Source of the DNA: Litoreibacter roseus
Lineage (GTDB): Bacteria > Pseudomonadota > Alphaproteobacteria > Rhodobacterales > Rhodobacteraceae
Direction of reading: 5' to 3'
Assembly (NCBI RefSeq): GCF_009811795.1
Contig: NZ_BLJE01000002.1
Location: forward strand, 1,302,001-1,366,000
DNA length: 64,000 bases
Under the pieces are notes generated by a model. That model had not been told where the DNA came from, did not search any database, and was given only the letters and a program-made list of their open reading frames with translations. Both the position numbers and the translations under genes were made by a program. Below, piece after piece: positions 45,246-53,738 of the stretch. Numbering within the stretch: position 1 is the stretch's first letter; every line of letters begins with the position of its first letter.

Positions 45246-47246
45246 ATGTTCAAGAAAATTCTGATCGCCAACCGGGGCGAAATTGCCTGCCGCGTGATCA
45301 AGACCGCACGCAAGATGGGGATCGCCACGGTGGCGATCTATTCGGATGCTGACCGAAACGCACTGCATGTAAAGATGGCGGATGAGGCGGTTCACATTGG
45401 ACCAGCGCCCGCCAATCAGTCGTACATCGTGATCGACAAGGTTATGGAGGCGATCAAGCAAACGGGCGCCGAAGCGGTTCATCCGGGCTACGGGTTCCTC
45501 AGCGAAAACGCCAAGTTTGCCGAAGCACTGGCGGCCGCGAACGTGGCGTTTATCGGTCCGCCCAAAGGGGCCATCGAGAAGATGGGCGATAAGATCACGT
45601 CTAAGAAAATCGCGCAGGACGCCGGTGTTTCGACCGTGCCCGGCTATATGGGCCTGATCGCGGATGCGAACGAGGCTGTGAAGATCTCCAATCAGATCGG
45701 CTACCCCGTTATGATCAAAGCCAGCGCAGGCGGCGGCGGCAAAGGCATGCGCATCGCTTGGAGCGATGAGGAAGCGCGCGAGGGGTTCCAGTCTTCCAAG
45801 AACGAGGCCGCGTCCAGCTTTGGCGACGACCGGATTTTTATCGAGAAATTCGTCACCCAACCCCGGCATATCGAAATCCAGGTGCTCGCTGACAGCCATG
45901 GCAACTGCATTTACCTGGGCGAGCGGGAATGCTCCATCCAGCGCCGCAACCAAAAGGTGATCGAAGAGGCTCCATCGCCGTTTCTGGACGAAGCCACCCG
46001 CGTGGCCATGGGCGAGCAAGCCTGCGCGCTGGCCTCTGCCGTGGGATACACCAGCGCGGGCACGGTCGAGTTTATCGTCGATGGCGGGCGTAACTTCTAC
46101 TTCCTTGAGATGAACACCCGCCTTCAGGTGGAACACCCGGTCACAGAACTGATCACAGGCGTTGATCTGGTCGAACAGATGATCCGCGTGGCCTATGGCG
46201 AGAAACTTGCGCTCGCACAAAAGGACGTAAAGCTAAACGGCTGGGCCATGGAAAGCCGCCTCTATGCCGAGGATCCCTATCGCAATTTCCTGCCCTCCAT
46301 CGGGCGGCTGACGCGCTATCGCCCGCCCGCCGAGGAAACAAGAGACACCTATGTCGTGCGCAACGACACCGGCGTCTTCGAGGGTGGCGAGATCAGCATG
46401 TATTACGACCCGATGATCGCCAAGCTCTGTACATGGGCGCCCAGCCGGGGTGAGGCGATTGAGGCGATGCGGGTGGCGCTCGACAGTTTTGAACTTGAGG
46501 GGATCGGGCACAATCTGCCGTTTCTCAGCGCCGTCATGGACCACCCTAAATTCGTCTCGGGCGAGATCACAACGGCCTTCATTGCTGAAGAGTATCCCGA
46601 AGGGTTCGACGGGGTCGAATTGGATGAGGCGGCGCTGACACGTGTCGCATCTGCTGCCGCTGCCATGCACCGGGTCGCCGAAATCCGGCGGGCGCGGATC
46701 TCGGGCCGGATGGACAATCACGAACGCAAGGTGGGCGCCGATTGGGTTGTGACCGCGCAGGGAACGCGGCATGCCGTCAGCATCGACGCGGACCGCACAG
46801 GTGCCACGGTCACCCATGACGATGGCACCAGTCACCGTGTTACGTCCGACTGGACGCCGGGCGACACGCTGGCGCGGCTTGATATCGACGGCACACCGCT
46901 GGTTCTGAAAGTAGACAAGATTTCGGGCGGCTTCCGCCTGCGGACCCGCGGGGCCGAGATGAAGGTCCATGTCCGCACACCGCGTCAGGCTGAATTGGCC
47001 GTGCTCATGCCTGAAAAGCTGCCGCCTGATACCTCGAAACTGTTGCTGTGCCCCATGCCCGGCCTGATCGTGAAGGTCGACGTGGCCACAGGCGATGAGG
47101 TTCAGGAAGGGCAGGCGCTTTGTACGGTCGAAGCCATGAAGATGGAAAACATCCTGCGGGCCGAACGCAAGGGCACGGTGTCCAAGATCAACGCAGCCGC
47201 CGGTGACAATCTGGCGGTGGATGATGTGATCATGGAGTTTGAGTGA
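45246..47246 (+). CDS. pccA: Propionyl-CoA carboxylase alpha subunit (biotin carboxylase and carrier)
   Basis: 666 residues. Residues 1-445 form the biotin carboxylase with ATP-grasp (MFKKILIANRGEIACRVIKTA, KASAGGGGKGMRIAW, ERECSIQRRNQKVIEEAPS, FLEMNTRLQVEHPVTE). Residues about 460-585 are the BT linker that binds PccB. The C-terminus is the biotin carrier with the biotin-accepting lysine in VEAMKMENIL near residue 631. With PccB it makes methylmalonyl-CoA from propionyl-CoA. Its stop overlaps the GTG of the next gene. Confidence 0.96.
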   Translation: MFKKILIANRGEIACRVIKTARKMGIATVAIYSDADRNALHVKMADEAVHIGPAPANQSYIVIDKVMEAIKQTGAEAVHPGYGFLSENAKFAEALAAANVAFIGPPKGAIEKMGDKITSKKIAQDAGVSTVPGYMGLIADANEAVKISNQIGYPVMIKASAGGGGKGMRIAWSDEEAREGFQSSKNEAASSFGDDRIFIEKFVTQPRHIEIQVLADSHGNCIYLGERECSIQRRNQKVIEEAPSPFLDEATRVAMGEQACALASAVGYTSAGTVEFIVDGGRNFYFLEMNTRLQVEHPVTELITGVDLVEQMIRVAYGEKLALAQKDVKLNGWAMESRLYAEDPYRNFLPSIGRLTRYRPPAEETRDTYVVRNDTGVFEGGEISMYYDPMIAKLCTWAPSRGEAIEAMRVALDSFELEGIGHNLPFLSAVMDHPKFVSGEITTAFIAEEYPEGFDGVELDEAALTRVASAAAAMHRVAEIRRARISGRMDNHERKVGADWVVTAQGTRHAVSIDADRTGATVTHDDGTSHRVTSDWTPGDTLARLDIDGTPLVLKVDKISGGFRLRTRGAEMKVHVRTPRQAELAVLMPEKLPPDTSKLLLCPMPGLIVKVDVATGDEVQEGQALCTVEAMKMENILRAERKGTVSKINAAAGDNLAVDDVIMEFE

Positions 47247-47890
47247 GCGTCTTCGCTGCCATATGGGGGTGGTTCGCCGCCCTTGATCCCCGGATCTGGC
47301 AGGCGATCATCGCGGGCATATTTCTGGCCTTCGGCTGGATCGTGAACGGGATGCAGAACCGCCGGGTCGCCGCGCGGTTCCGCAAGGAAAAGTTGCGTGA
47401 CGCGCACAGGGCCATCTTTGCGGAAATTGCACCAAATCTTGCAAATCTGTGGGATGAGACCGCGCTGGACGATCACGCCGCAACACTCATCGCTCAGATG
47501 GAAGAGGATCCGAATTTCCTGCCATTCATCCCGAAAGAGCGCAACGACCGCCTGTTCAGCGCCATTCAGCAAGAGATCTGGATTTTGCCGCGTGTCACCA
47601 TCGATCCGGTTGTGATGTATTACGTCATTCTGGATGCGGTGGATTCGCTCACGGACGATATGCGCGGTGACAGTTTTGCCGCGTTGCCCCAAGACCGACG
47701 TATCGCGATCTATCGCGATTACATCGAAATGCGCAAACAGCTTCTGATTTCAGGGAGAATCGCCAATCATCTGATCAGCATTTACGCGCGTGACGGAAAA
47801 AAGGCCGCCGAAGAAGAGGCCGCGCGTCTGGCGCCCTATTCAGGGCAACCGTTGCCTAGTAGCCTGACCGTGGACCGGTCCGCCACGTGA
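47243..47890 (+). CDS. Hypothetical protein with N-terminal membrane segment
   Basis: 215 residues with a GTG start that overlaps the pccA stop (GTGA), so translation is coupled. Residues about 8-35 are hydrophobic (IWQAIIAGIFLAFGWIVNG), then a basic stop-transfer NRRVAARFRKEK and a helical cytoplasmic domain (HRAIFAEIAPNLANLWDE, DRLFSAIQQEIWILP, RIAIYRDYIEMRKQLLISGRI). I do not recognise it. The coupling to pccA is the only functional hint. Confidence 0.7.
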   Translation: MSVFAAIWGWFAALDPRIWQAIIAGIFLAFGWIVNGMQNRRVAARFRKEKLRDAHRAIFAEIAPNLANLWDETALDDHAATLIAQMEEDPNFLPFIPKERNDRLFSAIQQEIWILPRVTIDPVVMYYVILDAVDSLTDDMRGDSFAALPQDRRIAIYRDYIEMRKQLLISGRIANHLISIYARDGKKAAEEEAARLAPYSGQPLPSSLTVDRSAT

Positions 47891-48005
47891 ACGGGGCGGG
47901 CTTATACGGGATGTCAGGCATCGGTGCTTTTACAGGTGTCTCAGACATGTGGTCTCCTTCTGCCCATAAGATAATGGTAAAACGCTTCCAATTCAATAAA
48001 GAACC

Positions 48006-48467
48006 CTACGGCTCCAACGGACGACGTTCGCGTAACTCCTGCTGGCGCAACGGCATTTTGTCGATAACCCGGCTGATCTCGCGCACATCCCAGGGCAGGG
48101 GCTTGCGCAGCTTCACACCGCCATCCTTGCCGATCAGGACCAGCATGAACCCGCGAGGGCGCAATTGTTCCCGCAGGGCGGAATTCGCAGACGGGTCGGT
48201 ATCGGTGATGATCACCACATCGCGCTCTGCAAGTACGTCCAACCGTTGCGTCAACAGACCGATCTGGCGTTGGTATGCAGGGTCCGCGGGCGTCTGGGCA
48301 AACACCACTATGGGCCGCTTGACCCACAAGAAGTCCTCCAGATTGATCTCGCTGGCATCCAAAATGAACTCGTCCAACGCCGGGTCCGCATCCGTCGCCT
48401 GTGCGTGGCCAGCGGCCCCAAATGCCGCAAACACCGCCACTGAAAATATACTGATCGCCCGTTTCAT
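48006..48467 (-). CDS. DUF4174 exported protein
   Basis: 153 residues from the ATG at 48467, preceded by GGAGGGC; the frame stays open upstream but that part is antisense to the mutase gene. Signal peptide ends at GHAQA near residue 24. The mature domain is thioredoxin-like DUF4174: RPIVVFAQTPADPAYQRQIGLL, RDVVIITDTDP, RGFMLVLIGKDGGVKLR and DVREISRVIDKMPLRQ. The catalytic cysteines of thioredoxin are absent. It lies on the minus strand between pccA's follower and mcm. Function unknown. Confidence 0.85.
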   Translation of the reverse strand: MKRAISIFSVAVFAAFGAAGHAQATDADPALDEFILDASEINLEDFLWVKRPIVVFAQTPADPAYQRQIGLLTQRLDVLAERDVVIITDTDPSANSALREQLRPRGFMLVLIGKDGGVKLRKPLPWDVREISRVIDKMPLRQQELRERRPLEP

Positions 48468-48593
48468 ACGCCCTCCGTTTCCAAACCATATAGGCGCGAC
48501 ATCCCCAGATGCTACGGCGATTTTAACACCTCCGCGTGACGAGATGCAGATGACTGCAGCCTTCGTCCGCCAAAGACAGACGAGGACCAAGAG

Positions 48594-50729
48594 ATGAGCC
48601 AGAAAAAGAACGAGTGGGAAGAGCGCGCCCGGACCGAACTGCGCGGGCGCGCCCTGGACGATCTGACGTGGAACAGTCCGGAGGGCATCGCGATCCAGCC
48701 AGTCTACGGACCCGAAGACGCCGATGGCTTGGAACACATGGGCTCCATGCCAGGCGAGGGCCCCTACACGCGCGGTCCACGGTCGACTATGTATACCGGC
48801 CGCCCGTGGACGATCCGCCAATATGCAGGCTTCTCGACGGCCGAGGAATCCAATGCCTTCTACCGAAACGCCTTGAAAGGCGGACAACAAGGCGTGTCCG
48901 TGGCCTTCGATTTGGCCACCCACCGGGGCTATGACAGCGACCATTCAAGGGTGGAAGGTGATGTAGGCAAGGCAGGCGTGGCCATCGACAGTGTGGAGGA
49001 TATGAAGATCCTCTTTGACGGCATCCCCTTGGGCGACATCTCCGTTTCTATGACCATGAACGGCGCCGTGATCCCGGTTCTGGCGTCTTTCATCGTTGCG
49101 GGGGAAGAGCAGGGCGTCGACCGCGCCAAACTGTCCGGCACCATTCAGAACGACATCCTGAAGGAATTCATGGTCCGCAACACCTACATCTACCCGCCTG
49201 AGCCATCCATGCGGATCGTGGCGGATATCATCGAATACACCGCCGCCGAGATGCCGCGCTTTAACTCAATCTCGATCTCTGGCTACCACATGCAGGAAGC
49301 AGGCGCGAACCTTGTGCAGGAACTGGCGTTCACGCTGGCGGACGGCAAAGAATACGTGAAAGCCGCGCTGGACCGGGGCATGGATGTGGACGCTTTCGCG
49401 GGGCGCCTCAGCTTTTTCTTCGCCATCGGCATGAATTTCTTCATGGAGGCTGCCAAACTGCGGGCCGCGCGTTTCCTGTGGCACCGCATCATGAGCGAGT
49501 TCAATCCGAAGAAAGAGCAGTCCCTTATGCTGCGCACCCACTGCCAGACCTCCGGCGTCAGCCTGCAGGAGCAGGACCCCTACAACAACATCGTGCGCAC
49601 CGCCTACGAGGCGATGAGCGCCGTTCTGGGCGGCACGCAGTCCCTGCACACCAATAGCTTTGACGAGGCCATCGCGCTGCCCACGGCCTTCTCCAGCCGC
49701 ATTGCCCGCAACACCCAGTTGATCCTGCAAAACGAGACCAAGGTGACCAAGGTCGTGGACCCTCTGGCGGGGTCGTACTACGTCGAAAAATTGACCGCTG
49801 ATCTGGCAGATGAGGCGTGGAAGATCATTCAGGAAATCGACGAAATGGGTGGTATGACCAAAGCCGTTGCTTCCGGCATGCCCAAACTGCGCATCGAAGA
49901 GGCCGCCGCCTTGCGTCAGGCGCAGGTGGACCGGGGCGAAGAGGTTATCGTCGGTGTCAACAAGTTCCGGCTCGAAAAAGAAGACGTCATCGACATTCTC
50001 GACGTGGACAATGTGCAGGTGCGCGACGCCCAGATCAAACGGCTCGACCGCATCAAATCCAGTCGCGACCAAGCCGCTTGCGACGCCGCGCTCACGGCGC
50101 TGACGGACGCCGCCAAATCAGGAACCGGCAATCTGCTGGCGCTGGCCGTGGACGCCGCGCGCGCGCGCGCGACAGTGGGGGAGATCAGCATGGCGATGGA
50201 GGACGTTTTCGGCAGACACCGCGCCGAGGTCAAAACGCTCGCAGGCGTCTATGGCGCCGCTTATGAGGGCGACGAAGGCTTTGCCCAAATTCAGAAAGAC
50301 GTGGAAACCTTCGCAGAACAGGAAGGCCGCCGCCCCCGCATGCTGGTCGTCAAGATGGGTCAGGACGGTCACGATCGGGGCGCCAAGGTGATCGCCACGG
50401 CATTCGCCGATATTGGCTTCGACGTGGATGTAGGTCCGCTGTTCCAGACCCCCGAAGAGGCCGCACAGGATGCCGTCGACAACGACGTGCACGTGATCGG
50501 CATCAGCTCACAGGCGGCGGGCCACAAGACCCTCGCGCCGAAACTGGTGCAGGCTTTGAAAGACGCGGATGCGGGCGAGATCATCGTCATCTGCGGTGGC
50601 GTCATTCCGCAGCAGGATTACGAGTTCCTCTACAATTCCGGGGTCAAAGCCATCTTCGGCCCGGGCACCAACATTCCCAAAGCGGCGAAGGATATCTTGG
50701 AGCTGATCCGGACATCGGGAACAACCTGA
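48594..50729 (+). CDS. Methylmalonyl-CoA mutase
   Basis: 711 residues, single-chain adenosylcobalamin-dependent mutase. The TIM-barrel substrate domain covers residues 1-560 ([47 protein letters not shown]). The C-terminal B12 domain covers about 580-705 with the cobalt-ligating motif [11 protein letters not shown] near residue 590 and [11 protein letters not shown]. It converts (R)-methylmalonyl-CoA to succinyl-CoA, the step after the carboxylase here. The epimerase and the G-protein chaperone MeaB are not in the window. Confidence 0.95.
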   Translation: MSQKKNEWEERARTELRGRALDDLTWNSPEGIAIQPVYGPEDADGLEHMGSMPGEGPYTRGPRSTMYTGRPWTIRQYAGFSTAEESNAFYRNALKGGQQGVSVAFDLATHRGYDSDHSRVEGDVGKAGVAIDSVEDMKILFDGIPLGDISVSMTMNGAVIPVLASFIVAGEEQGVDRAKLSGTIQNDILKEFMVRNTYIYPPEPSMRIVADIIEYTAAEMPRFNSISISGYHMQEAGANLVQELAFTLADGKEYVKAALDRGMDVDAFAGRLSFFFAIGMNFFMEAAKLRAARFLWHRIMSEFNPKKEQSLMLRTHCQTSGVSLQEQDPYNNIVRTAYEAMSAVLGGTQSLHTNSFDEAIALPTAFSSRIARNTQLILQNETKVTKVVDPLAGSYYVEKLTADLADEAWKIIQEIDEMGGMTKAVASGMPKLRIEEAAALRQAQVDRGEEVIVGVNKFRLEKEDVIDILDVDNVQVRDAQIKRLDRIKSSRDQAACDAALTALTDAAKSGTGNLLALAVDAARARATVGEISMAMEDVFGRHRAEVKTLAGVYGAAYEGDEGFAQIQKDVETFAEQEGRRPRMLVVKMGQDGHDRGAKVIATAFADIGFDVDVGPLFQTPEEAAQDAVDNDVHVIGISSQAAGHKTLAPKLVQALKDADAGEIIVICGGVIPQQDYEFLYNSGVKAIFGPGTNIPKAAKDILELIRTSGTT

Positions 50730-50796
50730 TGCGCAAAACGATCCGTCGAAGTCAGGTCTGCATCTGGATCGAAGCAGACAACGCCGCGACGTAGCT

Positions 50797-51597
50797 ATGC
50801 GCTTCACGACAGATGAAGCTGAACTCTTCAACGAATTGATCGTGCAGACACTTTACGGCTGCACGTCAGCGTCGATGTCCGACCGGGCCGCTGATGTGGA
50901 TCTTCGCAACAGCTATGTCGGAGGACTCGCAGATATGAGCGATTTCTTCGAGATCCATTGGATGATGGAGCGCATTGGTATCCTGTCATCAGATCTGCAC
51001 TGCAGATATTCAGAGATGGAAGTTCGCGAGGTGCTCGGCAATGATTCTGAACGCTTCAAGATCGACCTGCTCTGGGTGATCGGTGCATTTGTTTTCTCGA
51101 ATTTATACTATCAAAAGAACGTGGGTCTGACGTGCATTCGAGACGCGAAACCGGCGGACGCTTTTGATGTGCCTCACCGTCTGAACGAGACATTTCAACT
51201 CTTGGACGCGTGCGGATATGCAGCCCGGCAGGGCGCAGCCTACAAATGGACCGAAAAGGCATCGCCGATCATGTGCGCGCTCGGGAGCTGGCAATTTTTT
51301 CAACCGGAAGGGCGAGGCGCGCGATTGTATGTAGACCGGATGATTGAAACGATTCCCGACCGGTTTCGTGCTCTTTTCGAACCTTCCCGGGACTCATGGT
51401 GGCCAGAAACGAAACCACCCGCCAGCGGGCATGAAAGAGCTGTATTATGTGTTTCAAACCACTGGTACAGGGACAATTGGCACCTTGAAGGCGCTGTGAA
51501 AGAAGATGACCTGACGGGATTGCCCTACGGCTTTTCCATTGCAACCGGTCTCGCCGAACTTTTGAATGCCATTCTACGCGGTGAACAAGAAAGATAG
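50797..51597 (+). CDS. Hypothetical protein, 266 aa, unrecognised
   Basis: 266 residues, acidic and rich in aromatic residues (IHWMMERIGILSS, LLWVIGAFVFSNLYYQKNVG, ALGSWQFF, SNHWYRDNWHLEG), with no signal peptide or clear membrane segment. The start is the ATG at 50797 without a visible ribosome binding site. Base composition appears lower in GC than the flanking mutase and permease genes, which suggests it was acquired. A 298-base gap follows. I know no family for it. Confidence 0.6.
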   Translation: MRFTTDEAELFNELIVQTLYGCTSASMSDRAADVDLRNSYVGGLADMSDFFEIHWMMERIGILSSDLHCRYSEMEVREVLGNDSERFKIDLLWVIGAFVFSNLYYQKNVGLTCIRDAKPADAFDVPHRLNETFQLLDACGYAARQGAAYKWTEKASPIMCALGSWQFFQPEGRGARLYVDRMIETIPDRFRALFEPSRDSWWPETKPPASGHERAVLCVSNHWYRDNWHLEGAVKEDDLTGLPYGFSIATGLAELLNAILRGEQER

Positions 51598-51895
51598 CGT
51601 CACCGGGCACAATTCGAGTGATTGCGGTGAACATCTGACGCGTCATCGAATTGGGCCATTTGTAATGCTTGCTGCACAGGGACGTGAGGGTTCAAAACTG
51701 ACGTTTCAGCATACGCCGCCTTGAACCCGAGTGGCTCCGCGGCGCCGGTGATCGGTGACTGCCCGCTTGGCTATATCGATAATTATGGTCGCCCAGTTAA
51801 GGTGCTTTTTCAGCGCCATCACGGCCAAAATTCGGGTGATTGGTTGAATCTCCGGATGTCATCGGCCAAATCAAAGGTTAATAAAGAGAGGTTTC
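51598..51895. other. 298-base gap, no gene seen
   Basis: No supported ORF or terminator. Two similar stretches (around 51606-51629 and 51823-51846, sharing AATTCG, GTGATTG and GAA at matching spacing) form an imperfect direct repeat about 220 bases apart. The 3' part must hold the promoter of the AI-2E-type permease gene. Confidence 0.4.
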
Positions 51896-53014
51896 ATGGC
51901 GTTGCCAGTTCAACAACAGATGAAATACTGGGGCATCGTGGCGGTGCTCCTCTTGGCTGTGCTGTGGTTTCTGGGCGACGTCATGCTGCCCTTTATCGTG
52001 GGCGGTGCCGTTGCTTATCTCCTAGATCCCGTCGCGGACCGGCTCGAGGCGGCCGGGCTGTCGCGTGTTCTGGCAACCGCCACCATCAGCGTCGCCGCTG
52101 TCCTGATCTTCGTATTGATCATCCTGCTTGTGGTCCCCGAGATCGTCGATCAGGCGGTGCAGCTTGTCCAGACAGCGCCGGAACTCTTCACGCGCTTCAA
52201 GGACTTCATATCCGCTCAGCTTGAATTTCTGACCGAGCGCTTCCCTATTCTGGCGGATGGAGACTCCACGGTCAGAAAATCGCTGGATTCTCTGGCAGAG
52301 ACGTTCCGCAATCGGGCGGGTGAACTGGCCCAGACTGTGTTCGCCTCCGCGCTTGGAGTGGTCAATGTCCTGATCTTCATCGTCGTGGTGCCGGTCGTGG
52401 CTTTCTATCTGCTGCTCGACTGGGACAATATGGTCGCGCGCATCGACGGGCTTCTGCCCCGCGACCACGCCCCCCAGATCCGCCAGATCGCGTCTGACAT
52501 CGATGCCACACTGGCCAGCTTCGTGCGGGGCCAATTGACCGTGTGCCTGATCCTCGGGACGTATTACGCCATCGCCCTGATGATTGCGGGCCTGCAATTC
52601 GGGCTGATTGTGGGCTTCATCGCCGGGCTGATCAGCTTCATTCCCTATATCGGGGCGATCATCGGCGGCGCGCTGGCCGTGGGGCTTGCGATTTTCCAGA
52701 CATGGCCCGATGCGGCCAACGCCGCCGCAGAGGCAGGCGGTGTGAACTGGGTCTACGTAATTGTGATTGCCGCGATTTTTCAGGCGGGCCAGTTGATTGA
52801 AGGCAACGTTCTGACGCCGAAACTTGTCGGCGACAGCGTGGGCCTGCACCCGGTCTGGCTTTTGTTCGCTTTGTCGGCATTTGGTTCAATTTTTGGCTTT
52901 GTTGGTATGCTTGTGGCCGTGCCCATTGCTGCGTCACTGGGCGTAATTGCACGTTTCGGCGTCGATCAATACAAAGAGAGCAGGCTATACAGAGGTCTGC
53001 AAAAAGACGACTGA
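51896..53014 (+). CDS. AI-2E family transporter (PerM-like permease)
   Basis: 372 residues with about eight membrane segments. N-terminal helices (VAVLLLAVLWFLGDVMLPFIVGG), a soluble helical insertion at about 85-160, then the conserved second half FVRGQLTVCLILGTYYAIAL, FIAGLISFIPYIGAIIGG and EGNVLTPKLVGDSVGLHP. Members include the putative AI-2 exporter TqsA and many PerM proteins of unknown substrate. RBS AGAGAGG. It precedes hdaA by one base and is in the conserved perM-hdaA-ppk order. Confidence 0.9.
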   Translation: MALPVQQQMKYWGIVAVLLLAVLWFLGDVMLPFIVGGAVAYLLDPVADRLEAAGLSRVLATATISVAAVLIFVLIILLVVPEIVDQAVQLVQTAPELFTRFKDFISAQLEFLTERFPILADGDSTVRKSLDSLAETFRNRAGELAQTVFASALGVVNVLIFIVVVPVVAFYLLLDWDNMVARIDGLLPRDHAPQIRQIASDIDATLASFVRGQLTVCLILGTYYAIALMIAGLQFGLIVGFIAGLISFIPYIGAIIGGALAVGLAIFQTWPDAANAAAEAGGVNWVYVIVIAAIFQAGQLIEGNVLTPKLVGDSVGLHPVWLLFALSAFGSIFGFVGMLVAVPIAASLGVIARFGVDQYKESRLYRGLQKDD

Positions 53015-53015
53015 C

Positions 53016-53699
53016 ATGGATCGTCAAATCCCATTTGCCCTGCCTGTAAAGACTGCGTTCGGGCGCGACAATTACTTTATATCGGATGCCAACGCGCTGG
53101 CCGTGGCAACCGTCGAAAACTGGTCTGACTGGCCTCAAGGCAAGCTGATGCTGACCGGGGATGAGGGCGCGGGGAAGAGCCATCTTGCACAGGTCTGGGC
53201 GGCAGAGGTCGATGGTCAGATCATGGATGCCCGCGCCATCGCAGATGCCGATATTCCGACACTGTTGTCTGGCCCGCTGGTGATCGAGGATCTGCATCTG
53301 GCAGCAGGTGATACCGCAGCCGAAACACAGTTGTTCCACCTCTATAATCTCAGCGGGGCCGAAGGTATCCCGGTGCTGTTCACAACGCGAATCCCGGCGG
53401 CACGGATGGACTTCACCGTGGCCGACCTGAAAAGTCGGATGCAGGCACTGCAGACCGCACAACTGGGCCCCTTGGATGACCAGCTTCTGGCGGCGATCCT
53501 TGTCAAACTTTTCGCGGATCATCAGCTGCGGGTAAAGCCTCAGGTGTTGGATTACACCGTGCGCCGCATTGAACGCAGCTACGCGGCCGCGTTGGAGTTC
53601 GTGCGCAAGGTCGATCGGCGTGCTTTGGCCGGAAAGTCTAAGGTTACCATAGCTTTGGCCCGCCAGGTTCTGGACACTGACCCGAAAAAAACGGCATAA
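53016..53699 (+). CDS. hdaA: HdaA, regulatory inactivator of DnaA
   Basis: 227 residues from the ATG at 53016, one base after the permease stop. It is a short AAA+ protein of the DnaA/Hda group. An N-terminal clamp-binding-type motif (QIPFALPVKTAFGRDNYF), P-loop GDEGAGKSHLAQVW near residue 48, a degenerate Walker B (LVIEDLHLA) and sensor II region VRRIERSYAAALEFVRKVD are visible. In Caulobacter HdaA works with the sliding clamp to promote DnaA-ATP hydrolysis and prevent over-initiation. Linkage to ppk is common in alphaproteobacteria. Confidence 0.92.
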   Translation: MDRQIPFALPVKTAFGRDNYFISDANALAVATVENWSDWPQGKLMLTGDEGAGKSHLAQVWAAEVDGQIMDARAIADADIPTLLSGPLVIEDLHLAAGDTAAETQLFHLYNLSGAEGIPVLFTTRIPAARMDFTVADLKSRMQALQTAQLGPLDDQLLAAILVKLFADHQLRVKPQVLDYTVRRIERSYAAALEFVRKVDRRALAGKSKVTIALARQVLDTDPKKTA

Positions 53700-53738
53700 G
53701 TCATGTCTGCGTTACACTGGGGGTCAAAGAGGTCTGTC

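Noticed and set aside
44548-45264. Plus-strand ORF of 238 codons
   Set aside because: It reads through a perfect Rho-independent terminator and overlaps the glycine-zipper lipoprotein in another frame.
48468-48944. 5' extension of the DUF4174 frame
   Set aside because: Antisense to the mutase; the signal peptide and ribosome binding site set the start at 48467.
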